NCBI GenBank assembly: GCA_964439885.1 | Contig: CAYTPE010000001.1 | Coordinates: 10,363-74,362 of the forward strand | From: CAYTPE01 sp964439885 | Lineage (GTDB): Bacteria; Patescibacteriota; Patescibacteriia; Magasanikbacterales; GWA2-37-8 | Length of the DNA stretch: 64,000 nt | Direction: 5' to 3' | In this document: positions 50,901-59,238 of the stretch, piece by piece | How the letters are laid out: each line of letters opens with the position of its first letter | How positions within the stretch are numbered: position 1 is the stretch's first letter | Notes under the pieces: model-generated | Database searches by the model: none | What the model saw: the letters and a program-made list of their open reading frames with translations, nothing else | Told to the model about the DNA's origin: nothing | Made by a program: the position numbers and the translations under genes

Positions 50901-51372
50901 GGGTTCTGGTAGCAGCGCGGGTACGGCTTCTGGCCAACCATCCGAATGGGGTGGTGCTGCTGGTGGCGGATCTTCAATCACAGTAGCTAGTCAAAATGGC
51001 GGTACCTCGCTCTGGGGTTGTGGTGGCGGTGGCGCAGGTGGAAATATTACTACTGGTAACGTGGCCAATGCACCAGGCGCTGGTGGTAACACCGGTGTTT
51101 GGGTTACGGCTGGCGGCGGCGGTGGAGCGGCTGGTTCAAGCGGTGCGGCTGGTACTAACGGCACCGACGGAACGGGAGGAACCTCCTTGTTGTGCGGTAA
51201 AGGCGGCGGCGGTGGTGGATCTTCCACAAACGGTGCTAACAATGGCGGTACCGGTGGTAACGGTGGCGCTCCTGGCGGCGGCGGTGGTGGTGGTGGAGCC
51301 GGTACTACTACTGTTAATGGAGGTACTGGTGGCAGAGGAGGGGCAGGTGAGGTCGATGTATGGGCCTGGTAA
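44926..51372 (+). CDS. Giant repetitive secreted surface protein (adhesin-like)
   Basis: The 2148-residue protein starts with a hydrophobic export segment (about residues 14-38). An N-terminal domain follows, of a kind seen in CPR surface proteins ([15 protein letters not shown], residues 45-175). Then come long runs of an 18-22-residue unit built on TNATSTN and [13 protein letters not shown] (about 230-1150 and 1610-1680). An LVIVD-like beta-propeller region spans about 1223-1531 ([16 protein letters not shown]). Near the C-terminus are the [23 protein letters not shown] segment and a glycine-rich tail-fibre-like domain. A CxGCGGG motif recurs three times (near residues 280, 1163 and 1701). 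No sortase motif or C-terminal anchor is visible. Likely role: adhesion to a host or neighbour cell. Confidence 0.85.
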   Translation: MHLGSARTIAAQLGRITGYFLLFVLALGGLFVDPFVSTAATGVPKIFTYQGRLLDGAGNLLGGNGTNYCFRFSLYDNATVGQGAKVWPAGVPSTMTLQVKSGVFNGAIGDLAAGGDLLDYNFQDSDEVYLNVEVAAQVGGSCAGVAFETLAPRQRVTASGYAINANTDGGFTTSQIATGSQIPVHTNGAIVLGGATAGLSATNANPLLLQGSGSGDIQFFSALNKLSSAGNLTLAGSLTANGALLINNDATITGTTTLATTSISKATIANATVNNLTVTGVCFGCGGGGAAGGVNTSTAGYMAYYLNGTSVTGTSMVTFAGNTFTVSGLSVFTATATFATTSITNAAIGSASVGNLVATNSTSTNSFAEGLAYTNLSGVNATSTNLFASQFNFVNANGTSLTSTNAFFSNLAVGNFSPTNLSTSNITTTNFVATGAVSLPVNSVTDAMVSNSLTIDNTGNISATAINSGTLGNNAVTLALGSFGSITGALGDANVADNLTINGGTINNTTIGASSPSTGVFTNATATNFVASNVTTTNLAVTGALSVTSLNPTNLAWVNATGTNSILNNVTSTNLSVSGLTTLANTTLTNATSTNFNTVGLTFTNATGTNSVFTNATSTNLFSTGLAFTNLNGTNATSTNFFATNLASLGLTSTYGNLSFITATGVTSTNASFTNLSAATFNPTNLTWTNATGTNSVLTNVTSTNLAVSGLVALTGNTTLTNATSTNLFSTGLAFTNLSGTNGTSTNFFATNLASLGITSTYGTITFLTTSGITSTNASLTNVTSTNLSVSGLTTLANTTLTNATSTNFNTVGLTFTNATGTNSVFTNATSTNLFSTGLAFTNLNGTNATSTNFFATNLASLGLTSTYGNLSFITATGVTSTNASFTNLSAATFNPTNLTWTNATGTNSVLTNVTSTNLAVSGLVALTGNTTLTNATSTNLFSTGLAFTNLNGTNGTSTNFFATNLSSLGSTSTYGNISFITASGITSTNGNFTNLTASNFIPTNLTWVSATGTNTVLTNATSTNLNTVGLTFTNATGTNAVLTNATSTNLFSTGLAFTNLNGTNATSTNFFATNLSSLGLTTTYEKSTFLVATNATSTNSFVTNLSSLGITSTYANLGFLVGTNITSTNQYSNGLTFNIATGTSITTTNAYIASLVVGTCTGCGGGAASGGVNTSTAGNFAYYQGASSVTGTSALTLSGTNITANGAVALTATTTATNRFINTISSGSNISVVGSVALANSGSKPYNLVLRGRYAYVTNFASSTISVVDLSNPAAPTVINTISVGINVGPTGIDNDSRYLYVAASSTPSLYIYDLSTAAAPSQVGQSLLSFSPTDIGVDGHFVLLPSPSFGQVQIRDIKYPNNVSSVPGLGGVTGGTRITIFGKYAYYSGSSNLYIADASNPASMVVNGSIAMPNQVNGVYVVDRYAYVLNGGSLNVVDISTPSAPVNVATTSIGGTLWGVAGTGRYLYITDKANSSVDVVDVASSTNPVLVKTITGFASPQGIAVNGRYAYVVDNGDGTLYVIDLQGTEVSSLVAYSADVGSQQIRNDLYIGNKAFVLGGLTVGSLGIASAGDLVVQGTGNSTLAGALVVSSSISASAFSVSDNSFYTSVGTTYITNLNATSITSTNLFSTGLTFTNATGTKAIFTSATSTNLYTTNGVFTNATTTNLYSNGLVFSRATSTALTSTIAYIGSLTVGSCSGCGGGVSLSGNNTWSGLNIFTNTTTLATTTISGIFDGDAKFVPASPNGNGFQVMNLENDETLFSVGPSAGNADFVAIGDRSAALTTTTLLYVDTKSDAGDPTPPLSADGAIYYNSNSKKFRCYENSSWKNCDSAANAQTFTATSTWNKPNGVTYVTVRCIGGGGGGGGGSSKAAGGARAGGSGGGGGSVLIRTFLASDVTSSIGITVGQPGGAGAGGVNGANGTSGSAGTASSFGTYVTCYGGGGGFGGTTAVNSGGTGGGHGGAGNSGSGSASTGGLPATASNAVGLSGQGSGSSAGTASGQPSEWGGAAGGGSSITVASQNGGTSLWGCGGGGAGGNITTGNVANAPGAGGNTGVWVTAGGGGGAAGSSGAAGTNGTDGTGGTSLLCGKGGGGGGSSTNGANNGGTGGNGGAPGGGGGGGGAGTTTVNGGTGGRGGAGEVDVWAW
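46651..47120 (+). repeat. 470-bp direct repeat, copy 1
   Basis: Bases 46651-47120 recur at 47290-47759 with, as far as I can compare by eye, no differences. The offset is 639 bp (213 codons), so the frame is kept. The flanking sequence diverges at both ends. Confidence 0.85.
47290..47759 (+). repeat. 470-bp direct repeat, copy 2
   Basis: Second copy of 46651-47120 inside the giant surface protein gene. Such identity points to a recent duplication or ongoing gene conversion. Confidence 0.85.
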
Positions 51373-51396
51373 TTCTAAAATAAACAACATAATAAT

Positions 51397-52527
51397 ATGC
51401 GTATAAAAATTTTTTCTTCCCTTCTCCTTGTTCTTGTTGCAACACTCCTCGTGCCAGCAGCTCATGTGTCAGCCGCCAGTTCGGTGTATTACAACCCTGA
51501 TTCGAAAGAATTAATTATTAATGGCGATTGCAGTGGTGATACAGCCAACATTGTGATGTACAAAAGAGCTACTAATACCGGATGGGGAAGCTTTTCCGCA
51601 CCCTGTGTGAATAATCAATTTTCACTCACCGAGAAAATGACCGAATGGAAAATCGATGAAGGCCAGTATGATGTGAAAATTGTCGACAATGCCGCACAAA
51701 AGAAGAATAATGGAAAATTTTTTAATTTTGGCAACAATGACAATCGAGTTACCGTCAACATTACAAATTTAGTTCCGCCTGCTCCTGAGAGTCCGCTCTC
51801 CCAAGTTTCCACATCAAGCGACACCACAACGACACCACCTGCCGGTTTTACCGGTGTAGGCAGTTTAAGTACATCCACCGAGCAGGCCATAGCCGACCAA
51901 CAATCATTGCTCGAACAGCTCTTCGGTGTTTTTAAGGCTATCGAAGAGTCCATTGTTCGAGTAACTACACTCTTTGCCGAAAGTGTCCGAACCACACTGA
52001 TAAGCACAGTACAGTTCTTTAGTAAAAACATTACTGTCTTACCCGAAGGTTCAGTCACACTTCCATCCGGAACGAATCAAATCACCGGCCATGCCGAAAT
52101 TCCCGCTGATGCCGATCATATTTTCATATCAAACACGCAGGTTACCGTCGACTCGCGCATTATTCTCACGCCGCTGCACAACATTATCGCACCGTTAGCC
52201 GTAACCAACAAAATCGCCGGACAAGGCTTCGAGGTTAGCATCGTCGCCCCCCTCAAAGAACCTTTACCCTTCGATTGGGTACTCTTCCAGACGTATTCAG
52301 CCGGTGGGGAAGTGTATACGATTCCGGTCAATCTGCCAGCGCAAAATGCAGTACCCGATCAAAATAATCAAGTAAATACAAGCACACCACCCACTGATGC
52401 GACGGTTTCTGATGGTACTAGTACTACACCTGATGCTGTTGTGCAGTCGCCGGTGCCAGTAGAAGAAGGCGGTAACTCTCCATCCGCACCTGGGGAACAA
52501 AGTAACAGTTCTACGCCGGCACAATAA
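51397..52527 (+). CDS. Secreted protein of unknown function
   Basis: The 376-residue product has a clear signal peptide (hydrophobic core LLLVLVATLLVPAAHVSA). A small beta-rich N-terminal domain (residues 27-125) contains two cysteines. A short Thr/Ser/Pro linker follows, then a helical stretch (about 160-210), a second beta domain (about 220-320) and a Ser/Thr/Pro/Gln-rich tail without an anchor. No family recognised. It starts 25 bases after the giant protein gene and may share its transcript, so it may belong to the same surface complex. Confidence 0.75.
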   Translation: MRIKIFSSLLLVLVATLLVPAAHVSAASSVYYNPDSKELIINGDCSGDTANIVMYKRATNTGWGSFSAPCVNNQFSLTEKMTEWKIDEGQYDVKIVDNAAQKKNNGKFFNFGNNDNRVTVNITNLVPPAPESPLSQVSTSSDTTTTPPAGFTGVGSLSTSTEQAIADQQSLLEQLFGVFKAIEESIVRVTTLFAESVRTTLISTVQFFSKNITVLPEGSVTLPSGTNQITGHAEIPADADHIFISNTQVTVDSRIILTPLHNIIAPLAVTNKIAGQGFEVSIVAPLKEPLPFDWVLFQTYSAGGEVYTIPVNLPAQNAVPDQNNQVNTSTPPTDATVSDGTSTTPDAVVQSPVPVEEGGNSPSAPGEQSNSSTPAQ

Positions 52528-52540
52528 TTCGATATAGTGT

Positions 52541-52975
52541 ATGAAATTCATACGTCAGCATGTGTTGGTTTTTGTTGTCGGAGCGATACTTTGTGTCGGT
52601 GGGGGATTTGTCGTGTATCAAAAAAAATGGGCGCCATTTGATTTTACCTCTCTTGTTCAAAAGCAGTTAACCGATGATGATAAACAGCGAATCGTACAAG
52701 TGGTAAGCCGGGTGGTGGAGCTCCCACGAAATGAAATTCCCGAGATAAATTTTGTCACCAAACTCGATCGTCTCAAAACCCAAAGTTTTTTTGCTCAAGC
52801 CCAAACAGGCGATGTGGTGCTTATCTATCGCCAAGCCAAAAAAGCCTTTTTGTATCGATCCACTACCCATCGACTTGTCAATCAGGCAACAGTTGTTCTG
52901 GTGTCTCAACCACCCGATGATACACTACTGCCCGATGGTGCTATCCCAGGGTTTGCGTTGCCCGGCATGCACTAG
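52541..52975 (+). CDS. Single-pass membrane protein, paralogue 1
   Basis: The 144-residue protein has one N-terminal membrane helix (about residues 9-26) and an extracytoplasmic domain with VSRVVELPRNEIPEINFVTKLDRLKTQSFFAQAQTGD and VLIYRQAKKAFLYR spread through it. The same pattern (ELP..E.P......D.LK.Q.FFA.A..GD.VLIY..A.K..LY) occurs in the next gene, so they are paralogues. I know this pattern only as an uncharacterised family in CPR genomes. Function unknown. Confidence 0.75.
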   Translation: MKFIRQHVLVFVVGAILCVGGGFVVYQKKWAPFDFTSLVQKQLTDDDKQRIVQVVSRVVELPRNEIPEINFVTKLDRLKTQSFFAQAQTGDVVLIYRQAKKAFLYRSTTHRLVNQATVVLVSQPPDDTLLPDGAIPGFALPGMH

Positions 52976-53056
52976 CTCATTGTGGACAACCACTTTACTC
53001 GATTACAAAAATCATTTATACTGTAAGCATATTAACTATTAAATTTTACTTTCCGT

Positions 53057-53488
53057 ATGGAAACACGAGAAAAAATTATCATAGCGGTATTGGCAGCATT
53101 GGTGCTTGTTTTAGGTGGTACCACTTTTTATTACTCCAAAAAATTCGTTCAAGCCAAAGAAAATCCGCAGCAGTATGTGCAGCAAACAGTTGACTCGCTC
53201 GTCAAACAGGTTGGTCAGCTTATGGAGCTCCCGGCAGGTGAAGTTCCAACCGTTGCTACTGTTGTTGATCCGGAAAAATTAAAAGGCCAACCATTTTTTG
53301 CTCATGCATCAGTAGGGGACAAAGTGCTCATTTACGGCAATGCTCGTAAAGTTGTCTTGTATAACCCAAACACAAACAAGATCGTCGAAGTTGCACCGCT
53401 CAGTATCGGCAATCCAACCGGCACGAACCAGCCAGCTCCTACGCCAACTCCAACTCAGCCTACTGAAACTGACACTAACAAACAATAG
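53057..53488 (+). CDS. Single-pass membrane protein, paralogue 2
   Basis: The 143-residue protein resembles the gene before it: an N-terminal membrane helix (about residues 8-25), then MELPAGEVPTVATVVDPEKL, GQPFFAHASVGDKVLIYGNA and RKVVLYNP. It ends in a Pro/Thr/Gln-rich tail of about 25 residues that paralogue 1 lacks. The pair lies within the surface-protein cluster, so a role in envelope assembly is possible but unproven. Confidence 0.75.
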   Translation: METREKIIIAVLAALVLVLGGTTFYYSKKFVQAKENPQQYVQQTVDSLVKQVGQLMELPAGEVPTVATVVDPEKLKGQPFFAHASVGDKVLIYGNARKVVLYNPNTNKIVEVAPLSIGNPTGTNQPAPTPTPTQPTETDTNKQ

Positions 53489-53511
53489 TAGTTTATCTAA
53501 AGGGGACGTGT

Positions 53512-54813
53512 ATGCGCCTGGCTATTCTCAGCGTATGCCTGCTCGGCTGCATACTCACTCTGAGCGCGGTCGCGCGAGCTGAAACATTTTCTTCTCCGAG
53601 TTACACTTCTGCCGACCCGGTAGTGACTCTTCATGGTGGCTACGCGGCTTCACCGAGCTTTCAATTATTTGGAAGTTCTGGCCCCATCGTCATCGGCGAA
53701 AGTACCAGTACGAACTTTGTGTATCGTACTGGTTTTCTTTATTTTCCCTTAGTAACCGCGCCGATCGCTGTGGCCACCCCCGGTAACGCTTCCGTAAATC
53801 TCACCTGGACAGCTGCCACAGCGGCACTCGGCTACACCATTAGTGGTTATGATGTCGGCGTGTCTGCGGCGGACGGAGGTCCGTACTCTTATTCAAATGT
53901 GGGAGACGTGCTGGCGCACACCGTGCAAGGGTTGCCCAACAACAGCGTTCGATATTTTGTGGTTAGAGCGAATGATTTTTATGGCAATCCTATTGCCACG
54001 TCATCGCAAGTTTCCGCTACACCTGTTGGCGGAAATAATAATCAAAATAATGCTGGAGGTGGTGGTGGGGGTGGGGGTGGGGGAGGCGCTGTCGCTACTA
54101 CCATTCAGGCATCCGGCATTACGTTCCCCAGTGCTTTGGTGTATCTCGTGAAGGATGGTGTGATCATTGCTACTGCCGAGAGCACCGCGCAGGGCACCTT
54201 TTCTATCGGCCAGTCCGTGAGTCCAGGCACAGCGGTTTTTACCATCTATGCCGCTGATAAAAATGGCAATCGTACCGGTTCCGTATCGTATACTACTGAT
54301 GTCCAGTTCGGATCTACGACAAAGATAGAAAATATTGTGTTACCGCCTCTTGTTACAACCGATAAAGAGTCCGTCAAACCGGGCGATATCATTACCATCA
54401 CCGGCAGAGGCGCGCCGAACTCGAATTCCGTTATCACCATTGATGAAATACCTGGTTTGCAGTTCAAAGTCACCCTCGATTCGAGTGGTACATTCTCCAC
54501 TCCCTTCAAAGTGGCGGATCTCGGCAACGGTGCCTACAGCGTGCGCGCTCGGCTGGAGCGCAATGGGACAGTGACGGGTCTCAGTCAACTGATACAATTT
54601 ATTGTTGGCAATAAAACAGTTGATCGAACCGAACAACAGCAATGTTCAGAGGCAGATTTTAATTGTGACGGTAAAGTTAATTTGATTGATTTTTCCATTT
54701 TGTTGTTCTGGTTTGAAAAAAAGAATCCACCGGATGCCATCGATCTGAATCATGACGGCAAAGTGGATATTATTGATTTTAGTATTCTTATGTACTATTG
54801 GACGGGTGGATAA
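53512..54813 (+). CDS. Secreted dockerin-containing protein with Fn3-like domain
   Basis: The 433-residue protein has a signal peptide (ending near ARAE, residue 23), an N-terminal beta domain, a fibronectin-III-like domain (about 80-175: ASVNLTWTAATAA, YDVGVSAADGGPY), a poly-glycine linker (about 182-193), and two Ig-like beta domains. The last 52 residues are a type I dockerin: two calcium loops, DFNCDGKVNLID and DLNHDGKVDIID, both with the full D-x-N-x-D-G-x-V-x-x-x-D pattern. Dockerins bind cohesins, and the next two genes encode cohesin-like domains. TAA is followed one base later by the next ATG. Confidence 0.88.
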   Translation: MRLAILSVCLLGCILTLSAVARAETFSSPSYTSADPVVTLHGGYAASPSFQLFGSSGPIVIGESTSTNFVYRTGFLYFPLVTAPIAVATPGNASVNLTWTAATAALGYTISGYDVGVSAADGGPYSYSNVGDVLAHTVQGLPNNSVRYFVVRANDFYGNPIATSSQVSATPVGGNNNQNNAGGGGGGGGGGGAVATTIQASGITFPSALVYLVKDGVIIATAESTAQGTFSIGQSVSPGTAVFTIYAADKNGNRTGSVSYTTDVQFGSTTKIENIVLPPLVTTDKESVKPGDIITITGRGAPNSNSVITIDEIPGLQFKVTLDSSGTFSTPFKVADLGNGAYSVRARLERNGTVTGLSQLIQFIVGNKTVDRTEQQQCSEADFNCDGKVNLIDFSILLFWFEKKNPPDAIDLNHDGKVDIIDFSILMYYWTGG

Positions 54814-54814
54814 T

Positions 54815-55780
54815 ATGCTTAAACATATATTTCGTACTTTGCTTTTCGCTGCATTCGCAGTAGCTGTCGCCATTCCTGCCGCAGCCGCGAGCGATCCGTC
54901 AATAGTGATGGTTTTTAGTCCTGCCACGGTGGCCGCATCACGCCCAGAAGGGGCTACACTTGATGTGGCTGTGAATACTGGGGCGGCCACCATCAATGCG
55001 CTCGAAGGCGAACTGGTGTATCCAGCCAAAGAGCTCGCTGTTGATCAGGTGCTCGATGGTGATTCGGTCGTTTCGCTCTGGGTAGAGCGACCCACGGTGG
55101 ATGAGGCACATGGTACGATACGATTCAAAGGTTTGTCAGCCGGTGGTATAAGCACCGGTCATGGTCGCTTGTTTAAAATAACCTTTCACACGGTACAAAC
55201 CTCAATCGACGGTGCGTCGCGGTCAATTGTGCAAGCTCGGAATGTGCGTGGATTTTTGAGCGATGGGCGAGGTACGCCGGTGCCGGTTATTGGTGGAAGC
55301 AGTGAATTGGCCGTGGTACCAAGTGCCAGTGAATTAATTCCAACAAGCACAGCAACTTCTTCAACGCAACCAATCGATACGACTGCTCCTGACCCTTTTA
55401 AACCAGCCATTTCTCGGTATCCGTCACTCTACAACAATCAATGGTTTGTGGTGTTTGCTTCACGTGATGGGGGAGGGGGGATAGATCGATACGAAGTTCA
55501 GGAAACAAAAAGTGCCACACCCAATCCTGAGCGTTGGATTGAAGTGGCGAGCCCGTATGTATTAAACGATCAATCATTAGGTAGTTATGTGCACATACGG
55601 GCGCTCGACAAATCAGGTAATGAGAGAATTGAAACGATATCGCCTGCATCAGGTGCGCGTAATTCATATACGAAACTCTTTTTTTGGTGTATACTACTAA
55701 TCGTAGTACTTTTCGGTGGTTTTGTGGTATGGAAAAAACAGTCGCGACAAACCGACACACCACCCCAGACACGCAGCTAA
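54815..55780 (+). CDS. Membrane-anchored cohesin-like protein 1
   Basis: Started at the ATG at 54815, one base after the previous stop, the protein has 321 residues. It has a signal peptide (residues 1-25) and a cohesin-like domain (about 27-150: ATLDVAVNTGAATINALEGE, ELVYPAKELAVDQV, GRLFKITFHT). A Ser/Thr/Pro linker, a small beta domain (about 205-280) and one C-terminal membrane helix (about 293-312) follow, with a short basic tail. This is a surface receptor layout with the cohesin outside. An in-frame upstream start would lie inside the dockerin gene and lacks a signal peptide. Confidence 0.85.
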   Translation: MLKHIFRTLLFAAFAVAVAIPAAAASDPSIVMVFSPATVAASRPEGATLDVAVNTGAATINALEGELVYPAKELAVDQVLDGDSVVSLWVERPTVDEAHGTIRFKGLSAGGISTGHGRLFKITFHTVQTSIDGASRSIVQARNVRGFLSDGRGTPVPVIGGSSELAVVPSASELIPTSTATSSTQPIDTTAPDPFKPAISRYPSLYNNQWFVVFASRDGGGGIDRYEVQETKSATPNPERWIEVASPYVLNDQSLGSYVHIRALDKSGNERIETISPASGARNSYTKLFFWCILLIVVLFGGFVVWKKQSRQTDTPPQTRS

Positions 55781-57813
55781 ATGGGGGAGTGGTACGCAGA
55801 TTTTTCTTCAGCGCAATAGTAGCCGCTGCTCTTTTTTTCGCTTTCCCTTTTTCCGCGCATGCCGCTTCTCTCACTTTTAGTCCGTCAAGTGGTACGTTCA
55901 CCGTGGGGAGTACTTTTTCCATCACCGTACTACTCAACACTGAAGACGAAACAGCTAATACCATTCGCGCGCAAATCTCATATCCAGCGGATAAATTACA
56001 ACTGGTTTCTCCTTCCACGGGCAATTCAGTCATTAGTATTTGGACAAGCTTGCCCAAAGTAGACAATCAACGAGGTATCGTCGATCTGCAAGGTGGCATT
56101 CCCGGCGGCATTAAGTCCACCGGTGCGGCTATTACAACTTTGGTTTTTCGAGTTAATTCTGTAGGAAATGCCGTGGTTCGTTTTACCGATCAATCAAAAG
56201 TATTGTTGAATAATGGTCTCGGCACCGAAGCGCTACGCCAAGTAACTAACGGCGTCTACAATTTGGTTCTTCCGCCACCAGCGGGGCCCATTGTGAGCTC
56301 AGAAACACATCCCGATCAGACCAACTGGTATAATATCTCTACGGTCGTGCTCCGTTGGGCACCAGAACAAAATGTTGATGGCTATAGTTACATGCTCAGT
56401 GAGAACCCGGGAGATGTGCCCGATGATATTTCCGAAGGCATCAACCAAAGCGTCACGTACAAAAATGTTCCCGATGGTATTCATTACTTCCACATCAAAT
56501 CACTTAAAGACAAAGCTTGGGGTGGAGTCACGCATTTCGCCCTTAAAATAGATACCGCTGCCCCGGCGGCTTTTCCGGTTGATATTATCCCTGATGCGCG
56601 TACCAGTCGTCGTGAACCAATCGTGCAATTTTCTACCACCGATGGTCTATCGAGTGTGAGCCATTACGAACTGAAGCTTATTCCACTTTCACCGAGCGCC
56701 GATGGCGGCTTTAATGCGCAACCACTCTTTATCGAAGTCACAAGCCCGTACGTGTTTTCGGAATTACCAATTGGTAATTACGACGTGATCGTTCGAGCGT
56801 ACGATTTTGCCGGCAATTATCAAGAAATTACGGAGCGCATGAGTATTGTCAATCCGGTCTTTACAGTCGTGCGAGGTGAAGGTGTTAAAATCGGATCCGC
56901 ACTCACCATTCCATGGTATGTGTTCTGGATACTCATGGCCACGGGCATTCTTGCAATCGGGCTCATATTTTGGCGCATTCGCAGTTGGCGCCATCGTATC
57001 ATCGCGCAGCGTGCCAATCGAGAATTACCCCAAAAGCTCCAGCAGGATCTTGATGAACTGAAACGCTTTCGAGCGCGCTATGGTAAGCTTGCGGCGTGTT
57101 TGCTCATCATCGCGTTTGTAGCGCTGGCTCGGCCAGCTCGCGCCGATGTCGTCCAAGTGACGCCGCCGATCGTGGACACCATTTCTCGTAACATCACAAA
57201 CGAAGATATTTTTTATATCGGTGGAAAAACCGACACGGGCGGTAGTTCGGTTATCATTTATTTGCAAAATCTTTCCACCGGAGAAACACTCACCGAAGTC
57301 GTGCCCGTCGATAATCGCGGCAACTGGTTCTATCGCCACGGTTCGTTTCTTTCGAGTGGTGAATATTTGCTCTGGACGCAAAATAAAATTGGTAACGAAA
57401 TCAGTCCGCCGAGCCCGCAAGAAAAACTGAAAGTCAGTACTTCTGTTGTACACCTCGGCACGTCACGCATCAGCGTCGAAACGATCAATGGCGCGGTGGC
57501 CGCTGTCGCGCTCCTTGGTTTCCTGATTTTATTGTTCTACACACTATACCATGCGCGCCATGTGCATCGTGAGCGCAAGGCGCTCCTTACCGAAATTCGC
57601 ACCGCCGAGGAGTCCGTACGTCGCGGATTTGCCGTCATTCGCCGTGATATTCAAGCAGAGCTGGAGCTTGTACACAAAGTAAAACTCGAGAAAAATTTGT
57701 CCGATGATGAGCGCACGCGCGAGGAACAGCTCCTCAAAGATTTGGAAGCGATCGAGCAAAATATTGGCAAGGAAATTTGGGAGATCGACCACTTAGAGGC
57801 CCAATTACGTTAA
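55729..57813 (+). CDS. Membrane-anchored cohesin-like protein 2 with cytoplasmic coiled coil
   Basis: The start is given as the ATG at 55729 (694 residues, overlapping the previous gene by 52 bases). A GTG at 55789 would give a more typical signal peptide (VRRFFFSAIVAAALFFAFPF) and is a real alternative. Residues about 45-180 form a cohesin-like domain (TFSITVLLNTEDETANTIRA, ISYPADKLQLV). Fn3/Ig-like domains run to about 385. A membrane helix follows (393-416), a short helical cytoplasmic segment, a second helix (453-472), another outside Ig-like domain (473-570), a third helix (588-608) and a cytoplasmic coiled coil to the end. Confidence 0.83.
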   Translation: MEKTVATNRHTTPDTQLNGGVVRRFFFSAIVAAALFFAFPFSAHAASLTFSPSSGTFTVGSTFSITVLLNTEDETANTIRAQISYPADKLQLVSPSTGNSVISIWTSLPKVDNQRGIVDLQGGIPGGIKSTGAAITTLVFRVNSVGNAVVRFTDQSKVLLNNGLGTEALRQVTNGVYNLVLPPPAGPIVSSETHPDQTNWYNISTVVLRWAPEQNVDGYSYMLSENPGDVPDDISEGINQSVTYKNVPDGIHYFHIKSLKDKAWGGVTHFALKIDTAAPAAFPVDIIPDARTSRREPIVQFSTTDGLSSVSHYELKLIPLSPSADGGFNAQPLFIEVTSPYVFSELPIGNYDVIVRAYDFAGNYQEITERMSIVNPVFTVVRGEGVKIGSALTIPWYVFWILMATGILAIGLIFWRIRSWRHRIIAQRANRELPQKLQQDLDELKRFRARYGKLAACLLIIAFVALARPARADVVQVTPPIVDTISRNITNEDIFYIGGKTDTGGSSVIIYLQNLSTGETLTEVVPVDNRGNWFYRHGSFLSSGEYLLWTQNKIGNEISPPSPQEKLKVSTSVVHLGTSRISVETINGAVAAVALLGFLILLFYTLYHARHVHRERKALLTEIRTAEESVRRGFAVIRRDIQAELELVHKVKLEKNLSDDERTREEQLLKDLEAIEQNIGKEIWEIDHLEAQLR

Positions 57814-57821
57814 CTACTTTT

Positions 57822-58244
57822 ATGAACATATACTATTCCAAGAATTGGGTTAAACGTGGATTGCTTGGGCGTCGATATCAAACCTATGATGTGCTTATTA
57901 CAGCTGAAGGTATGTTTGTGCTCAAAATGCCAATCAGTTTTGTGGCTAATTTTACCCATCTGTTTGGAGCTTTGGGGCAACTGGCAGGGTATTTGTTACA
58001 AAATAGGGTTTCCGATAAAGCGCGTAGATTATGGCTTGATGCAAACGGTGCGCTCATCAGTGAAGCCTATCGTGATCGTGCCGAACAGTTTGTACCGCGC
58101 ACCATGATCCTGCCGTGCATTTCCTTTCAAAAGAATTGGCTAGGCAAAGAATATATCATTATCAAAAATAACGGTACTGAATTTCCACTGCAAAATAAAC
58201 CAGCAGATATTATAATGTTTATACAGTTTATTTCCTCACTCTAA
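57822..58244 (+). CDS. Hypothetical protein
   Basis: Started at the ATG at 57822, eight bases after the cohesin gene's stop, the product is 140 residues. It is mostly alternating strands and short helices, with no clear membrane helix or motif. The start (MNIYYSKNWVKRGLLGRRYQTYDVL region) is basic and aromatic. It is probably co-transcribed with the cohesin genes and precedes a terminator. Function unknown. Confidence 0.65.
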   Translation: MNIYYSKNWVKRGLLGRRYQTYDVLITAEGMFVLKMPISFVANFTHLFGALGQLAGYLLQNRVSDKARRLWLDANGALISEAYRDRAEQFVPRTMILPCISFQKNWLGKEYIIIKNNGTEFPLQNKPADIIMFIQFISSL

Positions 58245-58255
58245 AACAGTGAAAC

Positions 58256-58281
58256 AAAAAGAGCGCTCGCGCGCTCTTTTA
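58256..58281. terminator. Bidirectional intrinsic terminator
   Basis: AAAAGAGCGC and GCGCTCTTTT arms around TCGC. It ends the surface cluster on the plus strand and the hypothetical gene on the minus strand. Confidence 0.88.
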
Positions 58282-58296
58282 ACTTTTATTCGATGT

Positions 58297-58881
58297 TTAG
58301 GTATTTTTTCTATTTTTAAAGACGTCCTGCGCCGCCTTGAGCATTATTTCTATAATTTCGATTTCGGTTTCTGATCTGCCACCACTTTCAGTAATTAAGG
58401 TCTGCATTCTTTCGATTTCTTCGGCAAGCGTGCCTGTTTCCATTTGATCAAAGCGGGTACGAGTCAGATCATAGATGTTCGTTGCGGGCACTGTTTCGCT
58501 CACCATTTCTTCGGTTTGATCTTCCATTGTTTCAATAGCTCTGGTCAGAGTAAGCAGCTGATCCGGCGGGCACTCCGAAAGAGCTTTTTTTCTGATTGCC
58601 TGATACAAAGAAAATTGTTTGTCCGTTTTTTGGCTGTAGACTTCTAAATCATCCGGCTGTCTTTTTTGTGCTTTTGGCCAAACTCCTGTGCGAGCGATAA
58701 ATTCAACGTTCGGAAGCCTGGTTTCGTCAACGCTTTGTATGGCGAGTTTGATAGTGTCGAGTGTCTCTCGTGCAGCGCGGTAATTTTTGAAAGCTTCGAC
58801 TACTGGCGCAATAAGCGACGTTATTTCGGTGGTGTCAGCGGATTGCAGCTGCCGCTCAGTACCTGTTTCGGTTGTGTTCAT
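58297..58881 (-). CDS. Hypothetical helical protein
   Basis: The 194-residue product is predicted mostly helical, with many Glu, Thr and Arg residues, and no signal peptide or membrane segment. I see repeated T-E/Q-rich helices (MNTTETGTERQ, MEDQTEEMVSETV) and a C-terminal acidic helix ending in a basic tail. No family recognised. It is flanked by terminators on one side and a tRNA-Lys on the other, so it is a single-gene unit. Confidence 0.65.
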   Translation of the reverse strand: MNTTETGTERQLQSADTTEITSLIAPVVEAFKNYRAARETLDTIKLAIQSVDETRLPNVEFIARTGVWPKAQKRQPDDLEVYSQKTDKQFSLYQAIRKKALSECPPDQLLTLTRAIETMEDQTEEMVSETVPATNIYDLTRTRFDQMETGTLAEEIERMQTLITESGGRSETEIEIIEIMLKAAQDVFKNRKNT

Positions 58882-58916
58882 AGTATATGATTGCAGTAAG
58901 TTACTAGTCGTTTTTT

Positions 58917-58950
58917 GTCATTTCCGCTTTCGCCGGAACGAGATTGCTGA
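58917..58950. repeat. Partial palindromic repeat (GTCAT type)
   Basis: GTCATTTCCGCTTTCGCCGGAA resembles the left half of the elements at 29222 and 20428. The right half is missing or degraded. Confidence 0.5.
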
Positions 58951-59020
58951 GATTGTTATATCTAGATTGTATCAAAAGACCGGCACAATGGCAAAAGTTA
59001 AACGAGAGCATCGCAGTAAA

Positions 59021-59050
59021 CAAAAACACCACCTGTCGGCGGGTTTTTGT
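59021..59050 (-). terminator. Terminator for tRNA-Lys
   Basis: On the minus strand, AAAAACCCGCC and GGTGGTGTTTTT pair around GACA, ending in a T-run, directly after the tRNA. Confidence 0.7.
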
Positions 59051-59052
59051 TG

Positions 59053-59125
59053 TGGGTCGGCTGGGGTTCGAACCCAGGACCTTATCCTTAAAAGGGATCT
59101 GCTCTACCAGCTGAGCTACCGACCC
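59053..59125 (-). tRNA. tRNA-Lys (anticodon UUU)
   Basis: Cloverleaf on the minus strand: acceptor GGGTCGG/CCGACCC, D arm GCTC-AGCTGGTA-GAGC, anticodon loop CTTTTAA, T arm CTGGG-TTCGAAC-CCCAG. The discriminator is A and CCA is not encoded. Confidence 0.95.
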
Positions 59126-59238
59126 AATATATTACCGAAGCTGGCACACCTCTGAAAGGTGAATTTATGGACTTTAGACTTTCATAATGATATACTAAAC
59201 AATGAAAAAAATCAAGAGTTTTTTGTGTATAACACGTT

